DNA of 32,019 nt from an uncultured bacterium (GCA_902777605.1 CACYUI010000020.1:1-32019); one strand, 5' to 3'. Shown: positions 14,557 to 24,400, counted from the stretch's first letter. The notes: a model not told the origin generated them from the letters alone. Made by a program: numbers and translations.

Positions 14557-14575
14557 CCTCTCTGATTATGAGAGG
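14557..14575 (+). promoter_or_regulatory. Hairpin next to the mgtE ribosome site
   Basis: CCTCTC (14557-14562) pairs with GAGAGG (14570-14575) and ends just where the GGTGGAG ribosome site of mgtE begins, so folding could limit translation. It is too small to be an M-box. Confidence 0.3.
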
Positions 14576-14588
14576 TGGAGAAGTTAAA

Positions 14589-15956
14589 ATGTTAAATATA
14601 GAAAACACAATAGACAGAATAAGGGAATTAATTGATAACGGTGATAATGCTCAACTCAGAGAAGAGTTGGAAACATACCACTCCGCAGACCTTGCGGATA
14701 TTTTCCAAGAACTAAAGCCTGATGAGCGTCTTGCGTGTATTACTAATATTAATGAAGAATTGGCTTCAGATGTTATTGAATACTTAACTCCACAACTACA
14801 GGTAGAAATTCTTGGTGATATAGATGAAAATCTTGCATCAAGATTGGTTTCAAAACTTCCACACGATGATGCTGCCGATGTTTTGGGAAACATGGAAGAA
14901 GATGATACGGAGGCTTTCTTAGAAAACTTACCTCAAAAATTTTCATCTGATGTAAGAGAACTTTTAACATATAACGAAGATACGGCAGGCGGTATCATGA
15001 ACCCGCTTGTTTTAACGGTTTACGATAATATGACCGTTAAAGAGGCTCTTGATACAATTCGTATAAAAGCCGAAAAAGACAACATGGAACTTTATTATGC
15101 TTATGTTGTTGACAAAAATTTGCATTTGGTTGGTGTTCTTTCTTTGAGAACATTGATGACAACTCCCGTTGATATAAATGTATCTGACATAATGAAAAAA
15201 GACATTGTTAAAATTCATGTTGATGATTATCAAGACTATATTGCAGATGTATTTATGAAATATCAGTTTAATGCTTTGCCGGTAGTTGATTTGTATGATC
15301 ACTTAAAAGGTGTTGTCACTTGGGATGATGCTCAAGATATTGTAGAAGAAGAAACAACGGATGAGATTCTTCAATCTTCAGGTATCGTAACAGACCTTGG
15401 TGATGACGATGATGATGTGCTGACCGGAAGTATTGGGCATGCAATAAAGGCTCGTATACCATGGCTGTTTATTACACTTATAGGTGAATTTATTGCAGTA
15501 TCTATTACAAGCAAATTTGATAAAACATTTAATGCGCTACCGATTGCTGCTGCATTTATGCCATTGCTTGCAGGACTTGGCGGAAATATTGGTACACAAA
15601 GTATTACATTGATGGTTCGTGGTATGTCGACAGGACAAATTACTCTAAGTTCCGGTTGGAAGTATATATTAAGAGAAACTATTACAGGATTAAGTATTGG
15701 TGCTATTTTTGGTTTGCTTGTTATGACTGTTACTTGGGGGTGGCAAAACCATGTTCAACTGGGATTGGTTGTTGGTTGTGCAATGTCTCTTAACATGACA
15801 ATTGCTACGATGATTGGAACATGTACGCCTTTAATTCTAAAAAAACTTAATATTGATCCGGCTGTAGCTTCGGGACCTGTAATTGCTACAACAATTGATG
15901 TTATTGGTCTTGCTATATATCTATCTTTAGTAACTTGGTATTTGATTTCTATTTAA
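14589..15956 (+). CDS. mgtE: Magnesium transporter MgtE
   Basis: 455 residues from the ATG at 14589, preferred over an ATG seven codons upstream because GGTGGAG sits at the right distance. The N-terminal superhelical domain (about 1-125) is rich in Asp/Glu and Leu. The two CBS domains (about 130-255) begin after the family motif DTAGGIMNP. Five transmembrane helices (about 285-455) contain the pore signature FMPLLAGLGGNIGTQS. MgtE is a homodimeric Mg2+ channel of the inner membrane that closes when its N and CBS domains bind Mg2+. A DDDDDD run links the cytosolic part to the pore. Likely cotranscribed with the YajQ gene. Confidence 0.96.
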   Translation: MLNIENTIDRIRELIDNGDNAQLREELETYHSADLADIFQELKPDERLACITNINEELASDVIEYLTPQLQVEILGDIDENLASRLVSKLPHDDAADVLGNMEEDDTEAFLENLPQKFSSDVRELLTYNEDTAGGIMNPLVLTVYDNMTVKEALDTIRIKAEKDNMELYYAYVVDKNLHLVGVLSLRTLMTTPVDINVSDIMKKDIVKIHVDDYQDYIADVFMKYQFNALPVVDLYDHLKGVVTWDDAQDIVEEETTDEILQSSGIVTDLGDDDDDVLTGSIGHAIKARIPWLFITLIGEFIAVSITSKFDKTFNALPIAAAFMPLLAGLGGNIGTQSITLMVRGMSTGQITLSSGWKYILRETITGLSIGAIFGLLVMTVTWGWQNHVQLGLVVGCAMSLNMTIATMIGTCTPLILKKLNIDPAVASGPVIATTIDVIGLAIYLSLVTWYLISI

Positions 15957-16001
15957 TAGTTTTTACGATATAAAATTTTTATAAATTTTTTTTGATTTTT
16001 A

Positions 16002-16030
16002 TTGCAAATAAAAAAAAAATATTGTATAAG
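16002..16030 (+). promoter_or_regulatory. Sigma-70 promoter of gdhA
   Basis: TTGCAA (16002-16007) and TATAAG (16025-16030) are separated by 17 bp, 54 bases before the gdhA ATG. The spacer is almost pure A. Confidence 0.6.
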
Positions 16031-16084
16031 TAAATAGAAAATTATTTTTATGGTGTAAAACAATAGAATAGAGGGTTTGAAAGT

Positions 16085-17434
16085 ATGAATGAATATATAA
16101 CAAGAGTAATAAATGATTTAGAGAAAAAATATGCCTGTGAACCTGAGTATTTACAAGCTGTTAAAGAAGTTTTATGTTCTGTAGAACATCTTGTTGAAAA
16201 GCACCCAGAGTATGAAAAATTGGCTATCTTAGAAAGAATGGTAGAACCCGAAAGAATTATATCTTTTAGAGTTCCTTGGATTAATGATGCCGGAAAAGTT
16301 ATTGTAAACAAAGGATATAGGGTTCAATTCAGTTCTCTTATAGGTCCTTACAAAGGAGGTCTAAGATTTCATCCAACAGTAAATCAAAGTATTATGAAAT
16401 TTTTAGGGTTTGAGCAAATATTTAAGAATGCATTGACAGGTTTGCCGATTGGTGGCGGTAAGGGCGGAAGCGATTTCGATCCTAAAGGAAAATCTGATAA
16501 TGAAATTATGAGATTTTGCCAAAGCTTTATGACTGAACTATACAGACACATAGGTCAAGATGTCGATGTTCCGGCAGGTGATATCGGTGTTGGCGGAAGA
16601 GAAATCGGTTATCTTTTCGGTCAATACAAGAGAATTCGTGATGCATATGAAGGTGGTGTTTTAACAGGAAAATCAATCTGCTATGGAGGTTCTCTCGGAA
16701 GAACAGAGGCAACAGGCTATGGTCTTGTTTTCTATACAAGAGAAATGTTAAAAACGCGCAATGAAAGTTTCAAAGGAAAAACCGTTACAATATCTGGTTC
16801 CGGCAATGTAGCAATATATGCTTGCGAAAAAGCTCAAGAGTATGGTGCTAATGTTGTTGCGATGAGTGACTCTAACGGCTGTATTTATGACAAAAACGGT
16901 ATAGATTTGGCTCTTATAAAACAAATTAAGGAAGTTGAAAGGGGCAGGATTAAAGATTATTTAAATAAACATCCGAAAGCTGAATATATGGAAAGAACCA
17001 GTGATGATTCTCCGATTTGGAATATAAAAACAGATATTGCACTTCCTTGTGCGACACAAAACGAAGTTACATTAAATTCTGCAAAAAAACTTGTAGAAAA
17101 TGGTGTTTTTGCTGTAGCAGAAGGCGCTAATATGCCTTGTACACAAGAAGCAACCGACTATTTATTGGAAAAAGGCATCTTAGTCGGTCCTGCAAAAGCT
17201 GCAAATGCTGGTGGTGTTGCAACTTCTGCGATTGAAATGACACAAAACAGTATGAGATATTATTATACATTTGATGAAGTTATTGAAAAACTTGATTGTA
17301 TTATGGTAAATATTTTCAATGCATGTAAATGTAATGCTGAAAAATATGGTTGTGCAGAAAATTATGTAGCCGGAGCAAACTTGGCCGCTTTTGAAAAACT
17401 TGCAGAAGCGATGAAGTGTCAAGGTGTTGTATAA
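16085..17434 (+). CDS. gdhA: Glutamate dehydrogenase (hexameric, GdhA type)
   Basis: 449 residues, the standard length of the small hexameric enzyme. The substrate-binding segment GPYKGGLRFHP (K90) and the catalytic-loop region LPIGGGKGGSDFDPKGKSD (K126) are intact. The Rossmann dinucleotide site follows with SGSGNVA. The overall sequence closely follows NADP-type GdhA of enteric and gut bacteria. It joins ammonium to 2-oxoglutarate with NAD(P)H to give glutamate, the entry point for nitrogen. It is a single gene with its own promoter and a strong terminator. Cofactor preference is inferred from similarity. Confidence 0.96.
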   Translation: MNEYITRVINDLEKKYACEPEYLQAVKEVLCSVEHLVEKHPEYEKLAILERMVEPERIISFRVPWINDAGKVIVNKGYRVQFSSLIGPYKGGLRFHPTVNQSIMKFLGFEQIFKNALTGLPIGGGKGGSDFDPKGKSDNEIMRFCQSFMTELYRHIGQDVDVPAGDIGVGGREIGYLFGQYKRIRDAYEGGVLTGKSICYGGSLGRTEATGYGLVFYTREMLKTRNESFKGKTVTISGSGNVAIYACEKAQEYGANVVAMSDSNGCIYDKNGIDLALIKQIKEVERGRIKDYLNKHPKAEYMERTSDDSPIWNIKTDIALPCATQNEVTLNSAKKLVENGVFAVAEGANMPCTQEATDYLLEKGILVGPAKAANAGGVATSAIEMTQNSMRYYYTFDEVIEKLDCIMVNIFNACKCNAEKYGCAENYVAGANLAAFEKLAEAMKCQGVV

Positions 17435-17454
17435 CCTAATTCTATAAATATTTT

Positions 17455-17486
17455 AAAATAAGGCAGGCTGCAACCTGCCTTATTTT
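17455..17486 (+). terminator. Intrinsic terminator of gdhA
   Basis: A 13-bp stem (17455-17467 with 17474-17486), GC-rich at the loop end (GGCAGG/CCTGCC), with a T-rich 3' side. Confidence 0.9.
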
Positions 17487-17514
17487 TATATTATGTAGTA
17501 TATTTAGATGATTT

Positions 17515-17545
17515 TTTAGCACAAATAAAAAAATCCTGTTATAAT
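17515..17545 (+). promoter_or_regulatory. Promoter of the fliLMN operon
   Basis: A perfect TATAAT at 17540-17545 lies 53 bases before the fliL ATG. The -35 is poor (TTTAGC at 17515-17520, spacer 19). It looks like sigma-70 rather than a sigma-28 or sigma-54 site. Confidence 0.45.
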
Positions 17546-17597
17546 AGTTTTGGGTAGCAATATATTTATTGGGAAATTATAAAAGGCGGAGAATAGT

Positions 17598-18200
17598 ATG
17601 GCTGAAAATGAAAGACCAGATGGAGAGAATAAAAACCAAGATTTGAATAAATTTTTGATACTTACAATAGCATCAATTGTTATAATGTTTTTAGTTTTTG
17701 CTGGCGTAAATTATGTAATTATGGAAAATTTAATAAGCCAAAAAATTGCAACCATTCAACCAACAGGAGAAGAGGTTGAAGAAGGTGATGAAAGTGATGA
17801 AATACAAAAAGGTATAATTGTTGATCTTGGTGACTTTATTTTAAATCTATGTGACGAAAATCAAAAAAAATATTTAAAAGTAAATGTTGCAATTGAAGTA
17901 ACTAAAAAAGATACAGATTTTCCTGCAGAAGATGAAAAAGCAAAAAATGAAGGCCATGGTCATGGTGAAGCGGCACCTCCTGCTGACCCAATGGCTGCAA
18001 TTCAAGCAGAAATGAATCAATATAAGCCGGCGATAAGGGATGCTGTAATTACTAATTTATCAAGTAAAACTTCTGCTGAACTTTCAACTGCAGCTGGCAA
18101 GGAATTGGCAAAAGAACAAATTACAAATGACATAAACTCAATACTTGGGGGAGAAAGAGAAGTCCTAAGAGTAAGTTTTGGACAATTTATTATTCAATAG
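17598..18200 (+). CDS. fliL: Flagellar basal-body protein FliL
   Basis: 200 residues. A short cytoplasmic N-terminus (about 1-18) is followed by one transmembrane helix (about 19-40, FLILTIASIVIMFLVFAGV) and a periplasmic domain. That domain contains VDLGDFILNL, YLKVNVAIEV, the central helix PAIRDAVITNLSSKT and the ending EVLRVSFGQFIIQ, all typical of FliL. FliL rings surround the stator units and help load torque onto the motor. An unusual His/Gly/Glu/Ala/Pro insert (GHGHGEAAPPADP) lies mid-domain. First gene of fliL-fliM-fliN; fliM starts seven bases after its stop. Confidence 0.9.
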   Translation: MAENERPDGENKNQDLNKFLILTIASIVIMFLVFAGVNYVIMENLISQKIATIQPTGEEVEEGDESDEIQKGIIVDLGDFILNLCDENQKKYLKVNVAIEVTKKDTDFPAEDEKAKNEGHGHGEAAPPADPMAAIQAEMNQYKPAIRDAVITNLSSKTSAELSTAAGKELAKEQITNDINSILGGEREVLRVSFGQFIIQ

Positions 18201-18207
18201 GAAGCAA

Positions 18208-19191
18208 ATGGCGGACGGAAACAAAAAGAACATAATCGAAGAAATTGTATCGGAAGAAGATTTTTCAGAAGAAGGGGAACATAAAAGTTATAAACTATAT
18301 AATTTCCGAAGACCTGATAAATTTTCCAAAGACAATTTGCGTGCCTTAAGAGATATACACAGGGAATTTTCTAAGGCAATTTCTCTTGTTTTGAGTGGTT
18401 ATTTGCGCATGAGAGTAGAAATAGAAATTGTGTCCGTTGACCAATTAACATACGAAGAATTTGTTCGCTCCATGCCATCTCCGATTAGTGTTGGTGTTTT
18501 TGAGTTTGAACCATTAACAGGGCAGATTCTTTTAGGAATCAGTTTTGAAGTGATATCGTGCATTGTAAATAGAATGCTTGGAGGTACCGGGTCTATTGAT
18601 CCTCAATCCAGAGAATTGACCGATATAGAAAAAGCTCTAGCTAAAAAAGTCATAAATATTATTATAAAATCACTTGAGGATTCTTGGAATACAATTGTTC
18701 CTTTAACAGGTAAATTTATAAGCTTAGATGATAACTATCAATCTATTCAGGTTGCAACAGCAGGGGAAATTGTTGCTTTATTGACTTTTGAAGTACAAAT
18801 TTCAGGTAAACATTTTGGATTGTTTAGTATTTGTTTCCCATATCCGGTATTAGAAACTGTGTTGGGACATTTAAGTACGCAGCATATTTTCCAAACAAAA
18901 GGTCTAATTGCATCAAATGATGAAAGAATGAAAATGATTTCAAAAATTAATTCTTCAACTGTAGACTTAAGAGTTCAGTTTGGAACTTGCAGTATTACTT
19001 TGGATGATTTTTTGCAACTTACAGAGGGTGATATTATCAAACTGGATAACAAAGTCGAGGACGACTTGATTGTAAAAGTTAATGGAGAAAAGAAATTTTT
19101 TGCAAGACCGGGTACTATGAAAGATAAGGTTTGTGTTAAAATAACAGATGTATATGACGAAATGCATGAACTTTTAAGAAACTATTTCTAA
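18208..19191 (+). CDS. fliM: Flagellar motor switch protein FliM
   Basis: 327 residues from the ATG at 18208, preceded by AGGAAG overlapping the fliL stop; an upstream in-frame ATG inside fliL is less likely. The central CheC-like domain contains SPISVGVFEF, IVNRMLGGTG (the conserved LGGxG loop) and TDIEKALAKKV. The C-terminal SpoA domain (about 255-325) holds VQFGTCSITLDDFLQLTEGDII. FliM forms the middle of the C-ring and sets rotation direction. The N-terminal CheY-binding peptide normally reading LSQxEIDALL is not present in that form; only an acidic stretch IIEEIVSEEDF is found. Confidence 0.92.
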   Translation: MADGNKKNIIEEIVSEEDFSEEGEHKSYKLYNFRRPDKFSKDNLRALRDIHREFSKAISLVLSGYLRMRVEIEIVSVDQLTYEEFVRSMPSPISVGVFEFEPLTGQILLGISFEVISCIVNRMLGGTGSIDPQSRELTDIEKALAKKVINIIIKSLEDSWNTIVPLTGKFISLDDNYQSIQVATAGEIVALLTFEVQISGKHFGLFSICFPYPVLETVLGHLSTQHIFQTKGLIASNDERMKMISKINSSTVDLRVQFGTCSITLDDFLQLTEGDIIKLDNKVEDDLIVKVNGEKKFFARPGTMKDKVCVKITDVYDEMHELLRNYF

Positions 19192-19204
19192 GAGAGGATT
19201 TTAA

Positions 19205-19720
19205 ATGTTTGATGACGATGATATAAAGGATATTAATCCTGAAGAAACTTCAGGGACACCAGAAATAACACCATCCACAGAGCCTTCTGATGATGTTGCG
19301 GCTGCTGCGGAAGAAACAACTGAAGAAGCAACTGATGTAGCAGATGAAGAAACACAAACAAATCCGAACGAGCCAAAAACTGTTACTGTTCAACCGGTTC
19401 AGTTTGCTTCTTTTGAAGATTTAGATCAAGTTCAAGGACCGCAAAATCAAAATTTAAATATTTTACTTGATGTAAAATTACAACTTTCCGTAGAACTTGG
19501 AAAAACAGATCTTCCTATAAAAAAAGTTTTAGAATTAACAAAAGGTTCAATTGTAACGCTAAATAAAGCAGCAGGTGAACCTGTTGAATTGTATGCAAAT
19601 GGGAAATTAATTGCATATGGAGAAGTTGTCGTTATAGAAGATAACTTTGGTCTAAGAATTACACACATAACTGATCCGGCAAAGCGTATTAATACACTCA
19701 ATGGATCTTCAAACGAATAA
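19205..19720 (+). CDS. fliN: Flagellar motor switch protein FliN
   Basis: 171 residues. A long acidic, Thr/Glu/Pro-rich, probably disordered N-terminus (about 1-75) leads to a C-terminal SpoA domain. Its features are ILLDVKLQLSVELGKTDLPI, the helix-strand VLELTKGSIVTLNKAAGEPVEL, YANGKLIAYGEVVVIEDNFGLRI, and the tail ITDP. FliN forms the bottom of the C-ring with FliM. AGAGAGG precedes the ATG, 13 bases after fliM. It ends only three bases from the end of the convergent acyltransferase gene with no hairpin between. Confidence 0.92.
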   Translation: MFDDDDIKDINPEETSGTPEITPSTEPSDDVAAAAEETTEEATDVADEETQTNPNEPKTVTVQPVQFASFEDLDQVQGPQNQNLNILLDVKLQLSVELGKTDLPIKKVLELTKGSIVTLNKAAGEPVELYANGKLIAYGEVVVIEDNFGLRITHITDPAKRINTLNGSSNE

Positions 19721-19723
19721 TTT

Positions 19724-20560
19724 CTATATACCGGAATTAGTTTTGTCTATTTTTTTAAGACGCTGTTCTATACGCCTGTACCATTTTAACTTTTTTTGGA
19801 ATAAGGTGTCATAACCGTCAAATCGTGCATGACTTATGTCATCAAACTGTTTATCACAAAGTTCTTGCAGTACATTTCCTAAATAGTGGGTATACTCTTT
19901 TCTATCAGGCTTATCATTGTTAAGTTCAATTACATCACCGAACTCTACAAACACTTCCGGCCTGTTATCTCGTAAAAAGAAATAATTTACAGCAACTGGA
20001 ATAAGTGCAACTTTTCCATATTTTTTAGCGGCTTTTTCTGCAATGTATGTCATACCGGTCTGTAATTCTATAGGTCTGTAGTTTGGTGGTTTAATAATTC
20101 CTTGTGGAAATATGTAAAGAATATTATTTTGATCTCCTAGCTCATCTATTGCAAATTTGAGAGCTGGCATTGATGCTTGCGGAGATTTTTTATTAACACT
20201 AAAAGCACCACCTCTTCTAATTAGCGGAAATCTGTTAAGTTCTTCTATCATGAGGCGAATTTCTTTTTTAAAGATTCTATTGCAAATGTTGTATCCGACA
20301 ATCCCATCCCACCAGTTCCAATGAGGGGCAAATAAAATTACAGGTGTGTTTGGTGCTTTTTGTGTATAAAATTTGTCAGCACCTTTGTATCGAAATGCAT
20401 AAAATCTGCTTTCTAACATCCCGTAAAAGTACCTATCAGCAACCCACAACCAAAAGGGTGAAGTCTGTGCCTTACAAAACTTTTCGTTCTTATTTCTTAG
20501 TTTTGTCGGCGGGACTTCTGAATATAACTCCGACATATCTATCATAAGATTATCATACAA
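19724..20560 (-). CDS. PlsC-like lysophospholipid acyltransferase
   Basis: 278 residues. The acyltransferase block I motif HWNWWD (H80-D85, HX4D) carries the catalytic His-Asp. FPQG (151-154) replaces the usual FPEG, and VALIPVAVNYF matches block IV. The family moves an acyl chain from acyl-ACP or acyl-CoA to a lysophospholipid or other acceptor at the inner membrane. A Gly-Gly-Ala-Phe-Ser segment (RRGGAFSVNK) matches block II. No transmembrane helix is obvious at the N-terminus and no ribosome site is clear, so the exact start is uncertain (in-frame Met at 1, 6 and 9). The acceptor is unknown; carotenoid or glycolipid acylation is possible for this FPQG branch. Confidence 0.82.
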   Translation of the reverse strand: MYDNLMIDMSELYSEVPPTKLRNKNEKFCKAQTSPFWLWVADRYFYGMLESRFYAFRYKGADKFYTQKAPNTPVILFAPHWNWWDGIVGYNICNRIFKKEIRLMIEELNRFPLIRRGGAFSVNKKSPQASMPALKFAIDELGDQNNILYIFPQGIIKPPNYRPIELQTGMTYIAEKAAKKYGKVALIPVAVNYFFLRDNRPEVFVEFGDVIELNNDKPDRKEYTHYLGNVLQELCDKQFDDISHARFDGYDTLFQKKLKWYRRIEQRLKKIDKTNSGI

Positions 20561-20654
20561 ACTTTTAATCTTTTTGTGAACACTTATAAGGGTAAATTTA
20601 ATTAAAGTTTACAAAAAGAGGGTTGGTAAAAATTATAAATTTTTATTATTACTA

Positions 20655-20951
20655 TCAAAGGTGCTGCATAAGTTTAGACATAATTTCTTCTTTATCTCTT
20701 AGTCCGCTGAATCGATCAATATTTTTACCGTTTTTAAACACCAAAAAAGTCGGGAATCCTGATACTTGATACTTTTTTGCGATATCAGGTGATTTATCAG
20801 CATCGACAATTCCTATCCAAACTTTGTCCATTTGTTCTAATTCAGCTTTTTGTTGCTTGCAGTATCCGCACCAAGATGTATAAACTTCTACCAATTTAAG
20901 ACCATTTTTTATTTCATTATCAAAGTTTTGTGAATTTAATTCTATAATCAT
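20655..20951 (-). CDS. Thioredoxin family protein
   Basis: 98 residues from the ATG at 20951, chosen for GGGAGG right upstream; an upstream in-frame Met would add 17 residues without a ribosome site. The thioredoxin fold is complete: active site WCGYC (27-31, Cys 28 and 31), KKYQVSGFPTFLVF with the cis-proline, and the closing GLRDKEEI helix. Gly-Tyr between the cysteines differs from the classical Gly-Pro of TrxA, so the redox potential and partners may differ. Cytoplasmic (no signal peptide). A small Gly-rich unknown gene lies upstream in the same direction. Confidence 0.92.
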   Translation of the reverse strand: MIIELNSQNFDNEIKNGLKLVEVYTSWCGYCKQQKAELEQMDKVWIGIVDADKSPDIAKKYQVSGFPTFLVFKNGKNIDRFSGLRDKEEIMSKLMQHL

Positions 20952-21024
20952 AAAATCCTCCCAAAATATTGTAGAAGGATTTTTATTTAATTTCATTACC
21001 ATAGTGGATATAAATTTACTTGAT

Positions 21025-21258
21025 TTAGCTTCCTAAAAGACTGGTTCTGATTCTTGTCCAGAAAGAAGGATTTGTAACTTCTCTTGGAACAGGCATAACA
21101 GGCATTGTATATGCAGGCGGTTCAGGAGTTTTTCTAAAACAATCTTCACATCCGTACTTTGCTTTTAGACCTTGCATAACACTTCCCGTCTGTGCGCTCA
21201 TTTGTCCTATTCCGTTGCCTGTAGGCATTCCGTATCCAGAGTTAAAATTGATAGCCAT
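21025..21258 (-). CDS. Small Gly/Pro-rich hypothetical protein
   Basis: 77 residues: MAINFNSGYGMPTGNGIG, a polar middle, CEDCF (CxxC), a Pro/Met-rich stretch (PPAYTMPVMPVP) and WTRIRTSLLGS. No known domain. The N-terminus resembles that of the sigma-28-promoted gene at 29690 (MANNIGHISGYGNYGVGPY): both have MAxN, then SGYG, then GxG. AAAGGTG precedes the ATG. The thioredoxin gene follows in the same direction after 73 bases. Function unknown. Confidence 0.65.
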   Translation of the reverse strand: MAINFNSGYGMPTGNGIGQMSAQTGSVMQGLKAKYGCEDCFRKTPEPPAYTMPVMPVPREVTNPSFWTRIRTSLLGS

Positions 21259-21322
21259 AAAATTACACCTTTATTCATTACTACACATGTATATAAAGTC
21301 GTTTTTCAAAGAATAATTGCCT

Positions 21323-21345
21323 AAATGTAAACATTTGTAAAATTT
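21323..21345. promoter_or_regulatory. Conserved upstream block with AAATGT-AA-ACATTT palindrome
   Basis: TGTAAACATTTGTAA lies 31 bases upstream of the sigma-28 -35 of the giant gene. The same 15 bases occur at 29580-29594, 28 bases upstream of the second sigma-28 promoter, followed in both by AT-rich sequence. It could be an UP element or a regulator site. Confidence 0.45.
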
Positions 21346-21368
21346 TTTAAAAATTAACCATAAAATTT

Positions 21369-21396
21369 TAAAGTTTTTGCTTAAAAGAGCCGTAAA
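21369..21396 (+). promoter_or_regulatory. Sigma-28 (FliA) promoter of the giant gene
   Basis: TAAAGTTT (21369-21376) and GCCGTAAA (21389-21396) with a 12-bp spacer fit the FliA consensus TAAAGTTT-N11-GCCGATAA except for a one-base longer spacer and two -10 differences. Expected transcription start is near 21403. Confidence 0.65.
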
Positions 21397-21482
21397 CACA
21401 TGATGTAAGATGGTTTAAATTTTTGACGTCACAACCTGATTACAATAGTAAGAAAAGTAAGGAAAAGGGTTCAAAAAGGAAA

Positions 21483-24400
21483 ATGGGATTTTCTGATTTT
21501 TGGTCACAATCAAACAGAGGCAGCAAGCAATTCAATCTTGAACAGCTAAAAGGTCAAGATAGCTTTAGCTTGGACGATTTGTCCAAAAAATTGAATTTGG
21601 ATAAAGAAATGCTGAAGTCTGTTTTCCTAAAAGCTGATTCTGATAAGAGCGGCTCAATTCAGCTTTCGAATTCAACTCAGGAAAATGAATTAAATATATT
21701 TCTTGGTGATTTGAATGCCACATTTGGTTCTATTAAGAAAACAAAACTTAATGACCCGAGATATAACGAATTGTACGAATATAAAGATGCATACGGCAAT
21801 AATGTTGCAGAATATTATAAAGACGGCGAAATTATACAAAAAACAATAATAAATAAGAAAACAGAAGAAAATAAAGACGAAATCACCTATATTGCTTATG
21901 CAAACGGCAGACCTTCACAAAAATCTGAATACAAAAACGGCAATATTATGACTACAACATATGCATATATGCAAAATGAGTCAGGAAAAACTCATGTCCA
22001 AATAAGCTCGTTTGATTCACATATGAATCAATCACATTATACAACTGAAAAAGTTGATTCTGACGGAAATCCAATTACACAAGTTCTTGAAGCTTCTGTC
22101 GTAAATCAAGACAAAGGAACAATTTCCGAATTAAAAGTTCAAGACGGGAAATTGTATGAAAATGTGTATGACAATAACACAAGAAAGTTCTTGCATGTAA
22201 ATGTTTACGATAATACTACAATAGATAAATACAATAAAGGAACAGAACTTCCGTCAGCCCAAATTGTGCCAACTTCTGAAAAACCGGAAGACAATTTGTC
22301 TGTAGAGTATGATAGAGCAGGCAACACATATATATTTGCAAGAATGGATGATACATGGGAAAAACTTGCAAAACAGTTTAAAATGACGGTTGCGGAATTA
22401 AAGAACTTGAATAAAGAAATCAAAACAATTGCGCCTTGTACAAAACTTAAAGTTAAAGGTCAATATAGCGCAGATTCAGAAACTTTAAAAGGAAGAATTA
22501 CAAAGGATGCTTTGAAAGAGCAAAATAAAGTAAAAGGCGCTTTATCCGAACTTTATACTTCCAAAATCGCAACAAAGACATTGAAAAACAATTATAAATC
22601 TGTTTATGATTATGCAGCTTCAATCTTGAAAATGCGCGGTATAACTCCTAATAGCGCAGATTTTAAGAAAAAAAGAAATCTTCTTGCAAACGAACTTTTG
22701 GTATTAAACGGAGCTAATGCTAAATATACAAAGGGTTCAAATATAAAAGTTATCGAAGGAACTCTTGATGCAAATTTGGTGGAAGAATTTAAAAAAGCAG
22801 GTATAAAACCGACAGAAAAAAATCAAGTTTTCTTTGGAAGATTGTATGGTTTGAATAAAAAACAACAGCAAAACATATTAGATGTTGTCAAAGATTGCCA
22901 AAAAAGAGGAATAACAGATACAAAGAAAATTAATTCCGAAATTTTGAAATACTATCCTCACCTAAATATGTTTGATACTAATATTCAAACTCTTTCAAAA
23001 CCGACAGAATTGGATGAGAGAAAATATGCAGCAGAAATGCTTATTGGTCAAATTATGTCAATTATTGAAGGTTATAAAGGTCAATTAAGTGAACTGGAAC
23101 GCAATCCGTTTAATATTATAGCTATGGGCGGACAAATTGCACACCAAAGACTTAAAGATGCAGGCGTAGAAGATCTTTACCAAAAAGCGTTTAACGCAGT
23201 ATTCCCAGGACTTAGTACCATAATGTCTAAAGGTGGAGATTTGTTAACAAAAATAGATTTGGTAAAAGCTTGGTGTGATAATTTAACTAAAGGTGAAAGC
23301 AAAATTAATCTTGAAAAAGGCTTGGCGGAAAAACTTAAAAAAGCTGTTGCTCTGTTGGATGAAATAAAAAAAGAATATGCAAATAAAGATGCGGACTTTG
23401 AAACAAGAAAACGCCTTGCAGGTGCAGAAAAGCAAAAATTCAATTCTATGTACTCAGCTTATGCCGGCAAACAACTTGATAATAAACAACTGGAAGCATA
23501 TCTGAGTGCATCAAGAAAATACGAGCAAACTCCTGAATATCACAATGCACAAATAGAAAAAGAAATGCAAGAGATTGCAGTGCAAATTGATAGAAAATTT
23601 GGTGAAAGAATAAACAGACTGTCAGCGGGTAATGGCAGAGATACAAAATTGGAAAGCGAGATTAAAGAACTGTTAAACAAGTACTTTGCCCTATATAAAA
23701 AAATGGACTCAATGCCTGACAACAAAAAAGCACAGGCAAGACGAAAAATGGAAGCCGAATACAAAAAACTTAATATAGAAGGTAATGCGTTTAAAGGCTT
23801 AGACAAAAGAATACAAGATTTTGTAGAAGGAACTTCTACAAGAGGAATGTTGACAGAGATGGCTGCAGTAATAGCATTTATGGTATTATCAGGCGGAGGA
23901 GCTGCGTTTGGTGCATATGGATCATCTGCAGGAGCATATTTGGAAGGCGGTATGTCTATTACCATGCGCCAAGCAGGAAAATCAATGTTAATGCGTAAAT
24001 TGTTAACAGAAAATGTTCAAGTTGCAGCCAGAGTTCTTGCAGGTGTTCCTGCAAGAGCCGGCATACCGGCACTTGGCAGCGCACTGCTATTTAATGTTCC
24101 GAAAGCAGCTATGGTAGGAACGGATGTTGTTACAGGTGATAGTGAACATTTGGTACAAGATGCGGAAATGCTTAAAGAAGGCGTTGTAGGACTTACCGAA
24201 TTTGGTGTTGTCGGTGCTTTAGTTACAGGCCCTGCAGGTCAATTCTTGGGACAAGGGTTAAAAGCCGGTATGACATCAAGTGCCCTTAAAAAAGCTTTGG
24301 CTATGATTGGTGCTGCAGGTAAAACAACAAAAAGTATGCGCAGTTTCTTGAATAACTTGTCAAAAGTATCAGAAGGTGTTGGAAAAACAGTAAGTTTCTC

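Noticed and set aside
14505..14588. M-box magnesium riboswitch before mgtE
   Set aside because: Only 84 bases are available and just one 6-bp hairpin is seen; the M-box is about twice that length.
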